Positions 23,905-32,564 of a stretch of DNA of 64,000 nucleotides are shown in pieces. This DNA is from Chitinophaga ginsengisegetis (GTDB lineage Bacteria; Bacteroidota; Bacteroidia; Chitinophagales; Chitinophagaceae), in contig NZ_FUZZ01000005.1 of NCBI RefSeq assembly GCF_900168065.1, positions 124,001 through 188,000 on the forward strand. The letters are read 5' to 3'. Positions within the stretch are counted from its first letter, which is position 1. The number at the start of each line of letters is the position of its first letter. The notes beneath the pieces were generated by a model. The model made no database searches. It was not told the DNA's origin and worked only from the letters and a program-made list of their open reading frames with translations. The translations under genes and the position numbers were made by a program.

Positions 23905-24975
23905 ATGGAATATTTAAATCTATACGCAAACTGCCGGCTCGTAAAAGGAGCCAGTATGTCGCTGCTCTGCGATCTGCAGATGCGCAGGTTTTATCATATC
24001 CCAAACGATACCGCCGATGTGCTCATCTTCCTGCAACAGCACTCCATCTCCGAATGCATGACCCACTACGGGGAAGATAACCGTAAAACCATTAAGGGCT
24101 ACATTGATTTCATACTCAATAAAGAACTGGGTTTTACAGACAACCAGCTGTTGCCGGAACTAACTCCACTGGACCTCAGCTGGGACAGGTATTCAGATAT
24201 CACCAATGTGATTATTGAGTACAATGAAGAGATCAACTACACCGGCTCCTTTTTCCGCGAACTCTTCGACCTGCATGTGCAGGGGCTGGAGATCAGGTGT
24301 TACCGTAAAACAACGCTGGATAAGATCCGTGAATTACTGGAGGTGTTCAACGGCACCACGCTGAAGTTTATTAAACTGGTGCTGGCATATGATGATACGC
24401 TGGAGCTGCAGATACTGGATAAACTGGTGAAGCAATACCCGCGGGTAAAGGCGCTGCTGATACATTCCTCACCGGCTGATAACCCGGAGAAAATATTTGA
24501 AGGTTCTGTGCCGGTGATATTTGTAAGCAGTAATATCAATTCCTGCCTGGCTTGTGGCGAAATCCGATCAAGCTATTTCATTTCCAATATGGAGCTGTTC
24601 ACGGAGAGCCAGCATTATAATACCTGCCTGAACAGAAAACTGAGCATAGACCTGAACGGGTATATCAGGAATTGCCCTTCCCTGCCGGACAATTTCGGGC
24701 ATGTAATGGACACATCGGTACAGGAAGTGTTAGATAATAAGGCATTTCATAAGTATGCGAAAATCCGTAAAGACGAAATCGCAGGTTGTAAAGATTGTGA
24801 ATTCAGACATGTATGTACTGATTGCAGGGCATACCTGGAAAACCCGCAGGATATTTATTCCAAACCGCTTAAATGCGGGTACGATCCATATAACGGTACC
24901 TGGGAAGACTGGACTAAGAATCCACTGAAGCATGCTGCCATAGCCGGGTACGGGTTGGGAGAGATAATAAATTAA
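23905..24975 (+). CDS. gwsS: SPASM-domain peptide maturase lacking a radical-SAM cysteine motif
   Basis: 356 residues. The C-terminal third is a complete SPASM iron-sulphur domain: Cys214/Cys217 (CLAC), Cys241-x15-Cys257 (CLNRKLSIDLNGYIRNC), Cys295-x2-Cys298-x5-Cys304-x2-Cys307 (CKDCEFRHVCTDC) and Cys324. The N-terminal part has barrel-like strands (TNVIIEYNEEI, LEIRCYRKT) but no CxxxCxxC, so it should not bind the SAM-cleaving cluster. Genes of this sort next to gwsG define the grasp-with-spasm type. The function is probably to bind or deliver the precursor, or an unusual redox step. Followed 1 nt later by the exporter. Confidence 0.85.
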   Translation: MEYLNLYANCRLVKGASMSLLCDLQMRRFYHIPNDTADVLIFLQQHSISECMTHYGEDNRKTIKGYIDFILNKELGFTDNQLLPELTPLDLSWDRYSDITNVIIEYNEEINYTGSFFRELFDLHVQGLEIRCYRKTTLDKIRELLEVFNGTTLKFIKLVLAYDDTLELQILDKLVKQYPRVKALLIHSSPADNPEKIFEGSVPVIFVSSNINSCLACGEIRSSYFISNMELFTESQHYNTCLNRKLSIDLNGYIRNCPSLPDNFGHVMDTSVQEVLDNKAFHKYAKIRKDEIAGCKDCEFRHVCTDCRAYLENPQDIYSKPLKCGYDPYNGTWEDWTKNPLKHAAIAGYGLGEIIN

Positions 24976-24976
24976 T

Positions 24977-27184
24977 ATGAAACTGAAAACATTCCCTTTT
25001 TATATGCAGCCGGACGGGAAGGATTGCGGTCCTACCTGTATCAAGATCATCAGCAAACATTACGGCAGGTTAACGGATATTCAAACCATCCGGTCGCTGG
25101 CGGAAACCACGCGGGAGGGAAGTTCTTTGCTTGGATTGTCTGCTGCTGCCGAGGGGATGGGTTTTAAGTCGCTGGCGGTAAAAATAGATTTCATTACCCT
25201 GATGGAAGAGGCGCCGTTGCCCTGTATTTGTCATTGGGGACAACAGCATTTCATTGTTGTTTACAAAATAAAAAAATCAGGACCGGATACAATCGTGTAT
25301 GTTTCCGATCCTGCTTACGGGCTGATAAAATATACCAAACAGGAATTTATTGATGGCTGGGTAGGAAAAGGAAAGCAGGAACGGGATGAAGAAGGGATTG
25401 CCCTGCTGCTGGAAACCAGTCCCGCATTTTATGAAGCAGATGCAGCAACCCCGCGCAGCAGGAAGGATTTCTCCTTCCTGTTCAGCTATTTCTTCCGGTA
25501 CAAAAAACTCATCGCTCAGCTGGCAATCGGTCTGCTTGCCGGGAGCCTGCTTTCCCTGATTTTTCCCTTTCTTACGCAAAGCATCGTAGACATAGGCATC
25601 CAGAACCATGATCTCAACTTTATTTACCTGGTGCTACTGGCGCAGGTGATGCTGTTTACCGGCAGAATGGGAATAGAGATCGTACGCAGCTGGATCCTGT
25701 TGCATCTCTCCAGCCGGATCAATATTTCTATTGTGTCCGACTTCTTCATAAAACTCATGAAATTGCCGATCAGCTATTTTGATACGCGTATGACCGGCGA
25801 CATTATGCAGCGTATCAATGACCATCAGCGGATAGAACAATTGCTTACCAATTCCTCCCTGAGTACCCTGTTTTCCCTGGTGAACCTGGTTATTTTCAGC
25901 GTGGTACTGCTGCTGTACGACTACCGGTTATTCCTGATCTACCTGTTGGGCGCTTGTTTGTCGGTAGGATGGATTTCTTTTTTTCTTAAGAAGAGAAAGG
26001 AACTTGACTATAAACGTTTTTCGCAGGTATCGCAGGAGCAGAGCAAGGTGATTGAACTGGTGAATGGTATGCAGGAAATAAAGATGCATAATGCAGAGAA
26101 GCAAATGCGCTGGGGATGGGAGTTCATGCAGGTGAAACTGTTTAAGATCCAGATCAGGTCCCTGTCGCTGGAACAGTGGCAAACCGTAGGCTCGAATTTT
26201 ATTAACCAGATGAAAGACATCTTTGTCAGTTTTCTTGCAGCAAAACTGGTACTCGATGGCAACCTTACGCTGGGAATGATGCTGGCGGTACAGTATATCA
26301 TTGGCCAGCTGAATGGCCCGCTGATACAGCTGATGGACTTTGTAAAACAAACGCAGGATGCAAAAATATCGCTGGAAAGGCTGGGAGAGATCCATGATAA
26401 GGACGATGAAGAGCGCGCAGATGTACAAACAGTAGTGGATATACCAGAACAGGATATCGCGCTGGATAATGTTTCATTCCGCTATGTGGGTGCGGGCGCG
26501 CCGGTGTTTGAACACCTCAGCCTGCGTATTCCTCACCGCAAAACCACTGCTATCGTGGGAGCCAGCGGCAGCGGTAAAACAACCCTGCTGAAGCTGCTGA
26601 TGAAATTCTATGAGCCCGGTGAAGGTGAAATTAAAATCGGGAACGTACAGCTGCAGCATATTTCAGCGCGGTACTGGCGAGATCAATGTGGGGTGGTGAT
26701 GCAGGAAGGATATGTATTCAATGATACCATCGCAAAAAATATCGCCATAGGCATAGACGATATTAACCGGCAGCAGCTCAGGAAGGCCGTGGATGTGGCG
26801 TGTATCAGGGATTTTGTTGAAAGCCTGCCATTAAGCTACAACTCTAAGATCGGCAATGAAGGAATTGGTATCAGCGGCGGGCAGAAACAGCGGCTCTTTA
26901 TTGCCAGGGCAGTATACAAATCGCCGGAGTATATATTTTTTGATGAGGCCACCAGTGCGCTGGATGCAAACACAGAAAAGGCGATCATGGGCAACCTGGA
27001 ACAATTCCTGAAAGGGAAAACGGCTGTGATAATCGCCCACCGGTTGTCGACCGTGAAAAATGCAGATAAAATCATTGTACTGGATAAAGGAAAAGTAGTG
27101 GAAGAAGGAAGTCATGATGAACTGGTATCGCTCCGGAAAGAGTATTACAGGCTTGTAAAAAATCAATTGGAACTTGGAAACTAA
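24977..27184 (+). CDS. C39 peptidase / ABC exporter (PCAT) for the RiPP
   Basis: 735 residues in three parts. The C39 peptidase (about 1-140) has Cys17 in DGKDCGPTC, His91 in GQQHFIVVYKI and Asp111 in VSDPAYG, with Gln11 for the oxyanion hole. Six membrane spans lie at about 165-440. The ATPase domain has Walker A GASGSGKTTLL, signature GISGGQKQRLFIARA and Walker B YIFFDEATSAL with AHRLST. It should cut precursor leaders after Gly-Gly on the inner face and export the modified cores. The stop overlaps the HlyD start by 11 nt. Confidence 0.95.
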   Translation: MKLKTFPFYMQPDGKDCGPTCIKIISKHYGRLTDIQTIRSLAETTREGSSLLGLSAAAEGMGFKSLAVKIDFITLMEEAPLPCICHWGQQHFIVVYKIKKSGPDTIVYVSDPAYGLIKYTKQEFIDGWVGKGKQERDEEGIALLLETSPAFYEADAATPRSRKDFSFLFSYFFRYKKLIAQLAIGLLAGSLLSLIFPFLTQSIVDIGIQNHDLNFIYLVLLAQVMLFTGRMGIEIVRSWILLHLSSRINISIVSDFFIKLMKLPISYFDTRMTGDIMQRINDHQRIEQLLTNSSLSTLFSLVNLVIFSVVLLLYDYRLFLIYLLGACLSVGWISFFLKKRKELDYKRFSQVSQEQSKVIELVNGMQEIKMHNAEKQMRWGWEFMQVKLFKIQIRSLSLEQWQTVGSNFINQMKDIFVSFLAAKLVLDGNLTLGMMLAVQYIIGQLNGPLIQLMDFVKQTQDAKISLERLGEIHDKDDEERADVQTVVDIPEQDIALDNVSFRYVGAGAPVFEHLSLRIPHRKTTAIVGASGSGKTTLLKLLMKFYEPGEGEIKIGNVQLQHISARYWRDQCGVVMQEGYVFNDTIAKNIAIGIDDINRQQLRKAVDVACIRDFVESLPLSYNSKIGNEGIGISGGQKQRLFIARAVYKSPEYIFFDEATSALDANTEKAIMGNLEQFLKGKTAVIIAHRLSTVKNADKIIVLDKGKVVEEGSHDELVSLRKEYYRLVKNQLELGN

Positions 27185-28475
27185 GAAAGATATATTAGAC
27201 ACTATTCACCTGCATTCAGAGGGGGTGCAGGACATTCTTACGCAGCCGCCGCATTGGATGGTACGCTGGGGGAATACCACCATATTTCTCATACTCCTCC
27301 TCATTTTACTGATGAGTTGCCTGATAAAATATCCGGAGTTTGTTCCTTCCACTGTTATCATTTCATCCCGGAATCCGCCGGAGAAGCTGGAAGCCAGGAT
27401 CAATACCAAAGTAGAGGAAATATTTGTGACCGATCATCAGGCTGTTTCCCGGGGCCAGATCCTTATGGTACTGCAATCCACGGCCGATTACCGGGATGTG
27501 ATCCGGTTGAGGGGCATTATTGATTCGCTGGGAAATAAGGCCGTGGAGTATTTCCCCCTCGGTGAAACAGCAGGGTTCAAACTCGGAGAGATCCAGGCAG
27601 ATTATAATGCCTTTGCCAGGGCATTGACAGAAGAACAGCTTTATGCCAGGCTGCAGCCTTATTCGCCGGACTATGCTGCGGCCGACAAAAGCCTCACGGA
27701 ATCACGCAGCCGGATACGTACGCTGCTGCAACAAAAAAGCCTGGAGCAAACAAAGTATGAACTATCCAAAAGGGAGTTCGACAGGTACCAGGAACTTTTT
27801 AAAGAAAGGGTCGTTTCCGCGTCGGAACTGAACCAGGAAAAAATGAAATTTTTGCAGGCAGAGCAAAACCTGGAGAATATCAATATTACTATATCCCAGC
27901 TGCAGGAAGGTATACTTGGTATTGAAAAAACCAGGAGCGGGGTTACGATCAATGCGCAAAAAGACAAGATCAATTTAACCTCGCAGACGGGGCAGCTTTT
28001 CGAGCAATTGAGAAAATCACTCAACGCCTGGGAACAGAACTACCTGCTCACCTCCTCTGTGGCCGGTGTAGTGGGCTTCCAGCAGTTTCTGGGAAAGAAC
28101 CAGTTTGTAAAAACGGGGGATATCCTGTTGTCCGTTATGCCGGATGATAAAGATGTGCTGATCGGTGGGTTACGGGTACCTGCCACTAATTCCGGCAAGG
28201 TGAAGGTGGGACAAAAAGTGCTGTTTAAGCTGGATAACTATCCGTACCAGGAGTTTGGTATGGTGGAAGGCCGGGTGAAGAATATTGCCAATGCACCGGA
28301 TAAAGATGGTAATTATTATGTGAATGTCATTCTCCCAAACGGGCTTCAAACATCTTTTCACAAAATACTTCCCTTTGATAAAGAACTCAAAGGAAATGCG
28401 GAAATAGTTACGCAGGACCTGCGGCTGATAGAAAGATTCTTTTACCAGATGAGAAAGCTGCTGCGGTTTGAATAA
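27174..28475 (+). CDS. HlyD-type membrane fusion protein of the RiPP exporter
   Basis: 433 residues from a TTG start at 27174 (in-frame stop just upstream, and no earlier ATG), overlapping the ABC gene by 11 nt. One inner-membrane helix near residues 33-50, a biotinyl-lipoyl-like half (EKLEARINTKVEEIFVTDHQ, then AVSRGQILMVLQS), long coiled coil from about 170 to 280 and the second half with VAGVVGFQQFLGKNQFVKTG. It bridges the exporter to an outer-membrane channel, which is not encoded here. Last gene of the cluster. Confidence 0.9.
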   Translation: METKKDILDTIHLHSEGVQDILTQPPHWMVRWGNTTIFLILLLILLMSCLIKYPEFVPSTVIISSRNPPEKLEARINTKVEEIFVTDHQAVSRGQILMVLQSTADYRDVIRLRGIIDSLGNKAVEYFPLGETAGFKLGEIQADYNAFARALTEEQLYARLQPYSPDYAAADKSLTESRSRIRTLLQQKSLEQTKYELSKREFDRYQELFKERVVSASELNQEKMKFLQAEQNLENINITISQLQEGILGIEKTRSGVTINAQKDKINLTSQTGQLFEQLRKSLNAWEQNYLLTSSVAGVVGFQQFLGKNQFVKTGDILLSVMPDDKDVLIGGLRVPATNSGKVKVGQKVLFKLDNYPYQEFGMVEGRVKNIANAPDKDGNYYVNVILPNGLQTSFHKILPFDKELKGNAEIVTQDLRLIERFFYQMRKLLRFE

Positions 28476-28486
28476 ACACCGGGTTA

Positions 28487-28993
28487 TTATTCCTGGTAAA
28501 AGGTTTTAAATTTTTGCAGCTGCTTATCATATACAACCGCTAGTTTTACGTCTTCCCCGGTTGCTATAATGCCGTCAACAGCCGATGCTTCAGGCGAATC
28601 ATTGTTCATGATAATCTTAGCCCCCTTTCTGAAAGCGCTTATTTTTATTTTGTCTGAATAGTTTTCAGAGAAAACCACGTACTTCTCCCCACTCATTATA
28701 TTAGTGCTGATGATTAACAGGCGGCTGCTCTGCTTTTCACTGTTATCTATCACAATGGCCATATCTTCCTGGCCATCTGCATCAAAATCTCCGTAACAGG
28801 TGTCTTGTTCAGGGTGATCGGCGTCCGGCTGGTAAATGGCTGTTGTTACCTGCAGGCTGTCGTTTACCGGTATGCTGTCAGATACCAGGTAACAGGCTAA
28901 GCCTCCTGTTATTACTATAACCGCAATGAGGGGCAGGTATTTTTGCCCGGATTTACTTTTGTTTAGCGAAGTTGGGTGATTATATTCCATCAT
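28487..28993 (-). CDS. Membrane-anchored protein with a calcium-loop-like repeat, unknown
   Basis: 168 residues. A short cytoplasmic N-terminus, one membrane helix (YLPLIAVIVITGGLACYLV, about residues 19-38) and a periplasmic part containing DTCYGDFDADGQEDMAIVID, which looks like one FG-GAP/VCBS-type loop (DxDxDG). A beta-rich remainder follows. No enzyme motif. Convergent with the HlyD gene and divergent from the following sensor kinase; the relation to the RiPP system is unclear. Confidence 0.6.
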   Translation of the reverse strand: MMEYNHPTSLNKSKSGQKYLPLIAVIVITGGLACYLVSDSIPVNDSLQVTTAIYQPDADHPEQDTCYGDFDADGQEDMAIVIDNSEKQSSRLLIISTNIMSGEKYVVFSENYSDKIKISAFRKGAKIIMNNDSPEASAVDGIIATGEDVKLAVVYDKQLQKFKTFYQE

Positions 28994-29276
28994 ACAACAA
29001 GTATAGGCAGCATACCGGGAGATACAATCCGGTGATTGGTATTCGTTGCGTGCGGGCCTATATCTGCAATATTTTATTCCTTATCTGAAATGGAAATGGA
29101 TGCAAATATCGGGTGATACGTTACGGATATGGGATGAAAGCCACAGGATCTCTACCCGGCCGGGTGGAGAAGAATTTTAATTATATATTTAGGAGATAAT
29201 CATTATAAAACCAGGGAATAAAAAGAGAACAGTTTTTATCTTTATGATTTTTTGCGTCGCTAAATCTATTTCATTG

Positions 29277-31190
29277 ATGAATGTAAGAACCGCATTGGCG
29301 GTTTTCCCGCTTCTGCCCCTGCTTTTTATGGCCTCGTGCAAGGATCGGGAAAAGCCCCGGAAAGATCAGGAAAAGACCTTTAGTGCAACACCCCGGCAAG
29401 ATTATTTGTCCCTGGTTATTTCCATGGATACCTTATCGTATGACGGAATAAGAAAAGCTGTTTACAGGGAAGATAGTCTGCTCCGGCATACTCCTGACAG
29501 CAATGCTAACCCGTTCTTTCACTATTTCAGGGGAAGGCGCTACAGCATGGAAAGGCAACAGGACAGCGCAATAGCCGAGTACAAAAAAATGGTTGGCACA
29601 AAGGATGATGTGGAAGTGGAATTGCTGAAAACTTACGCCATCCTGGATAATACCACCAATAACGGCACAATGGTGGAAGGAGCATTAATGAACAGCATCC
29701 TTGCCGGCCTGCAAAAGGCGGAAAGCTCTCATAGCAGGCTAACCTACCGTTTTTACGATCTGATGGCCAAAGCCTATTACCAGAACTACAATAGAAAAGA
29801 ATCGTTGGAGTATGCGGAGCGCTATTATAAGAATCATCCTTACAAATCGCACCCGGTAATCCGGCAGCGGTATTACGATATTTCTTTTATGCTGGCCTCC
29901 AGTGCGAATGATTACGACAAGATGATGTTGTACAATGTAAAGGCGCGTAACCTTGCGAAAAGCATCGGCGATAGCATGGCAATTGCGCGGTCTTACGATA
30001 ACTTATCGCAGGTGTATGAGCGGCAGGGACAATATGAGAAAACCCTTGAATGTAGCAGGATCTTTATTGATTACCTGAGGAGAACCAATAACCTGCAGCC
30101 AACTGCGTATAATAATTTAGCTGTCAGCTTTCTCCGTAATAACCAGTTGGATTCAGCTATCTACTATTATAAGGAGGCTATTGCGCTTGCCAAAAAGGAC
30201 AAAAATAGGAAAGAAGGCCCCAGTTACTACAAGGGACTTATTGAAGCCTATAAAAAGAAAGGCGCATACGAAGAGGCCATGAAGGCCGCGGATTACGCCT
30301 TTTCCATAGAAATAGATAATATTAAGCAGATAGAAGCAGTTAAAGTTGCCGAGATACAGGCAAAGTATGAAACAGAGAAAAAAGACCGGAACATTGCGGA
30401 GCTGAGCAGCCGGAATGCGTTGAATGAAAAGGTGATCCGCCAGCAAAGATGGACGCTGGGATTGGCATCACTGGTATTCATCGGCATACTTTTATTCTTC
30501 TATATTATACACCGGCAGTACCGGTTGAAGGAAAGAAACAAATTGCTGCAACTGGAGAACAGCCGCCTGAACATCGAACAAAAATTACTACAGGCCCAGC
30601 TGAACCCGCATTTTATATTTAACTCCATTGCCAACCTGCAAAGTCTTGTTGCGTCCGGCGATACAAAAGAATCTGTCCGTTACCTGTCGGCATTTTCGGG
30701 GCTGTTACGCAGTGTGCTGGAACAGAGCAGGAAGGATTTTATCAGCCTGGAAGAAGAAGTTACCTCTTTAAAGAATTATCTTCAGTTGCAACAGATGCGC
30801 TTTGCGGGGATTTTCGATTACGAGGTAACAGTAGCGGAGGATCTTTATCCTGAAGATATACTGATCCCTCCGATGTTGGTGCAGCCTTTTGTTGAAAATG
30901 CCATAGAGCATGGATTCAGAAATATCCAATACAAAGGCATATTAAAAGTATCATTCAGGACCGAAAACAACCAGCTGTTTATCCTGGTAGATGATAATGG
31001 TACCGGCATTACCCGTAAGGAGGAGGGGCAGCAAAAGAAAAGGTCGCTTGCCGGAATTATCCTCAAAGAAAGACTGGAGGCCCTTTTCAAGTCCGGCGGG
31101 CAGGAAGCGGATTTTGAAATTGAAAATAAAGTGAATAACGGAACGCATGGCGTTACCGTACGTATTGTAATACCGGAAATCAGAGATTAA
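29277..31190 (+). CDS. TPR-containing LytS-type sensor histidine kinase
   Basis: 637 residues from ATG 29277, chosen because it gives a lipoprotein-like signal (LLPLLFMASC, then KDRE). About 350 residues of TPR-like helices follow (ARSYDNLSQVYERQGQYEKT; YYYKEAIALAKK), then a membrane helix (TLGLASLVFIGILLFFYIIH), a coiled coil and the kinase: LLQAQLNPHFIFNSIANLQS, N box FVENAIEHGF, DDNGTG and a C-terminal lid. The periplasmic TPR domain is probably the sensor. It pairs with the LytTR regulator 18 nt downstream. Confidence 0.9.
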   Translation: MNVRTALAVFPLLPLLFMASCKDREKPRKDQEKTFSATPRQDYLSLVISMDTLSYDGIRKAVYREDSLLRHTPDSNANPFFHYFRGRRYSMERQQDSAIAEYKKMVGTKDDVEVELLKTYAILDNTTNNGTMVEGALMNSILAGLQKAESSHSRLTYRFYDLMAKAYYQNYNRKESLEYAERYYKNHPYKSHPVIRQRYYDISFMLASSANDYDKMMLYNVKARNLAKSIGDSMAIARSYDNLSQVYERQGQYEKTLECSRIFIDYLRRTNNLQPTAYNNLAVSFLRNNQLDSAIYYYKEAIALAKKDKNRKEGPSYYKGLIEAYKKKGAYEEAMKAADYAFSIEIDNIKQIEAVKVAEIQAKYETEKKDRNIAELSSRNALNEKVIRQQRWTLGLASLVFIGILLFFYIIHRQYRLKERNKLLQLENSRLNIEQKLLQAQLNPHFIFNSIANLQSLVASGDTKESVRYLSAFSGLLRSVLEQSRKDFISLEEEVTSLKNYLQLQQMRFAGIFDYEVTVAEDLYPEDILIPPMLVQPFVENAIEHGFRNIQYKGILKVSFRTENNQLFILVDDNGTGITRKEEGQQKKRSLAGIILKERLEALFKSGGQEADFEIENKVNNGTHGVTVRIVIPEIRD

Positions 31191-31208
31191 ACCAGAAAAC
31201 AACCATAC

Positions 31209-31955
31209 ATGAAGCTTTATATACTTGAAGATGAAGCGCTCATATTGAAACACCTCTTACAGGTTGTTCAAAGCATTCCTTTTGTACAGGTGGTAGGAAA
31301 TTCACCTGAGGTAGCCCAGGCAGCCAGGGAAATACCCGCATTGAAACCAGACATTATTTTAGCGGACATCCGGCTGAAAGACGGTGACAGCTTCCGGCTA
31401 TTTCATGAAATAGGGAATGAAGGTTTCCAGGTTATATTCCTTACCGCTTATGATCAGTATGCTATACAGGCGCTCAATATGGGCGCTTTCGGATACCTGC
31501 TGAAACCAATAGACGAAGCCGCTTTAACGGACATGCTGAACAAATGTTTTCACCAGCGGAAACGGGAGCATTTTGATCAGCAACAGCTGGAAATAGCCCG
31601 GCAACATTATATGGCCCAGGGTGGAACAATCGCCAGACGCATTGCATTGAAAAGCCTTGAATATATAGAAATCGTTTCTATAGAAGATATTATGTATTGC
31701 AGAAGCGATAAGGGTTACACAACCTTTTACCTGAAGAATAAACGTGAAATACTGGTGTCAAAAGGACTGAAAGACTATGAGAGTTTACTGTTGCCCTCCG
31801 GCTTTTTGAGATGCCATCAGTCTTACCTGGTTAATTTCCACTACGTGGAAAAGTATTACCGGGAAGGTTATCTGAAAATGCAGAACAACGAGCAGGTACC
31901 CGTTTCCAGCCGGAAAAAGGAAGAAGTGCTTAATTACCTGGAGAATATCTCCTGA
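31209..31955 (+). CDS. LytTR-family response regulator
   Basis: 248 residues. Receiver domain with LEDEALI, phospho-acceptor Asp in IILADIRLKDGDS and Lys in YLLKPID, then a linker (HQRKREHFDQQQLEIARQHY) and a LytTR domain with IEDIMYCRSDKGYTTFYL and FLRCHQSYLVN. Output partner of the TPR kinase. Targets unknown; the RiPP operon 3 kb upstream is an obvious candidate. Confidence 0.93.
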   Translation: MKLYILEDEALILKHLLQVVQSIPFVQVVGNSPEVAQAAREIPALKPDIILADIRLKDGDSFRLFHEIGNEGFQVIFLTAYDQYAIQALNMGAFGYLLKPIDEAALTDMLNKCFHQRKREHFDQQQLEIARQHYMAQGGTIARRIALKSLEYIEIVSIEDIMYCRSDKGYTTFYLKNKREILVSKGLKDYESLLLPSGFLRCHQSYLVNFHYVEKYYREGYLKMQNNEQVPVSSRKKEEVLNYLENIS

Positions 31956-31967
31956 CCGCCTGGGCAG

Positions 31968-32354
31968 TTATAGTGTTTTTTTTCTTAAAACCACGTTCTC
32001 ATTGTCGTCATCATCTTCTTCCAGTATTAATTCCCAGTTTATTTTCTCAGCAATCTCAGTTAGCAAATTGACATACAAAACTTCATTTTCCGGGTTGGAT
32101 TTCGATCCAACCACCGCAATTAAATTAACCCGTTCACTGTTAAAGTTTTCATGTCTGCCATAGCTGCCATCGTCTGAATTGACGGCAAGAACGCTGATCC
32201 ATGGAAAGCCTTCTATGTTACTGAATTGCTGGTTACCGGTGCGTTTTAATTTTCCCGTATTATCCAGAATGTTAAGTACATTACTGGTTAATACGCGCTG
32301 GCTATAAGTTTCGTTACCCCGTATTTCGTAGTACCAATAAAGGTGCGACCACAT
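31968..32354 (-). CDS. Protein of unknown function, cytoplasmic
   Basis: 128 residues, no signal peptide or membrane span. It contains YYEIRGNETYSQRVLTSNVL, an acidic run EEDDDDNEN near the end and VAVVGSKSNPENEVLYVN. No family recognised. It ends 12 nt from the regulator gene on the other strand, with a T run between them. A basic-length single gene; its start is an ATG with no close alternative. Confidence 0.5.
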   Translation of the reverse strand: MWSHLYWYYEIRGNETYSQRVLTSNVLNILDNTGKLKRTGNQQFSNIEGFPWISVLAVNSDDGSYGRHENFNSERVNLIAVVGSKSNPENEVLYVNLLTEIAEKINWELILEEDDDDNENVVLRKKTL

Positions 32355-32564
32355 GATTTGTTTATTTATAAGTTAGTTTACTTACCATTACGGCTTTGCA
32401 AAAAAACGGAATGATATTTACGAATTTATGATATAGCCCCCTAATTTATTCTTTTAGTATATTTATATCAATAGGCTTGTGTTTACAAAGATAGAAAGTA
32501 CTGTACAACTAATAATGAGTGCAGGAATTCAGGGAAACTGGTTCCATTATAAATAATTATAGTT

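Noticed and set aside
25928..26428. Long antisense frame within the ABC exporter gene
   Set aside because: It mirrors the membrane-domain codons of the exporter and has no independent signals.
29244..29276. Upstream ATG of the TPR kinase
   Set aside because: Starting here adds polar and mixed residues before the lipoprotein signal; the ATG at 29277 fits the signal better.
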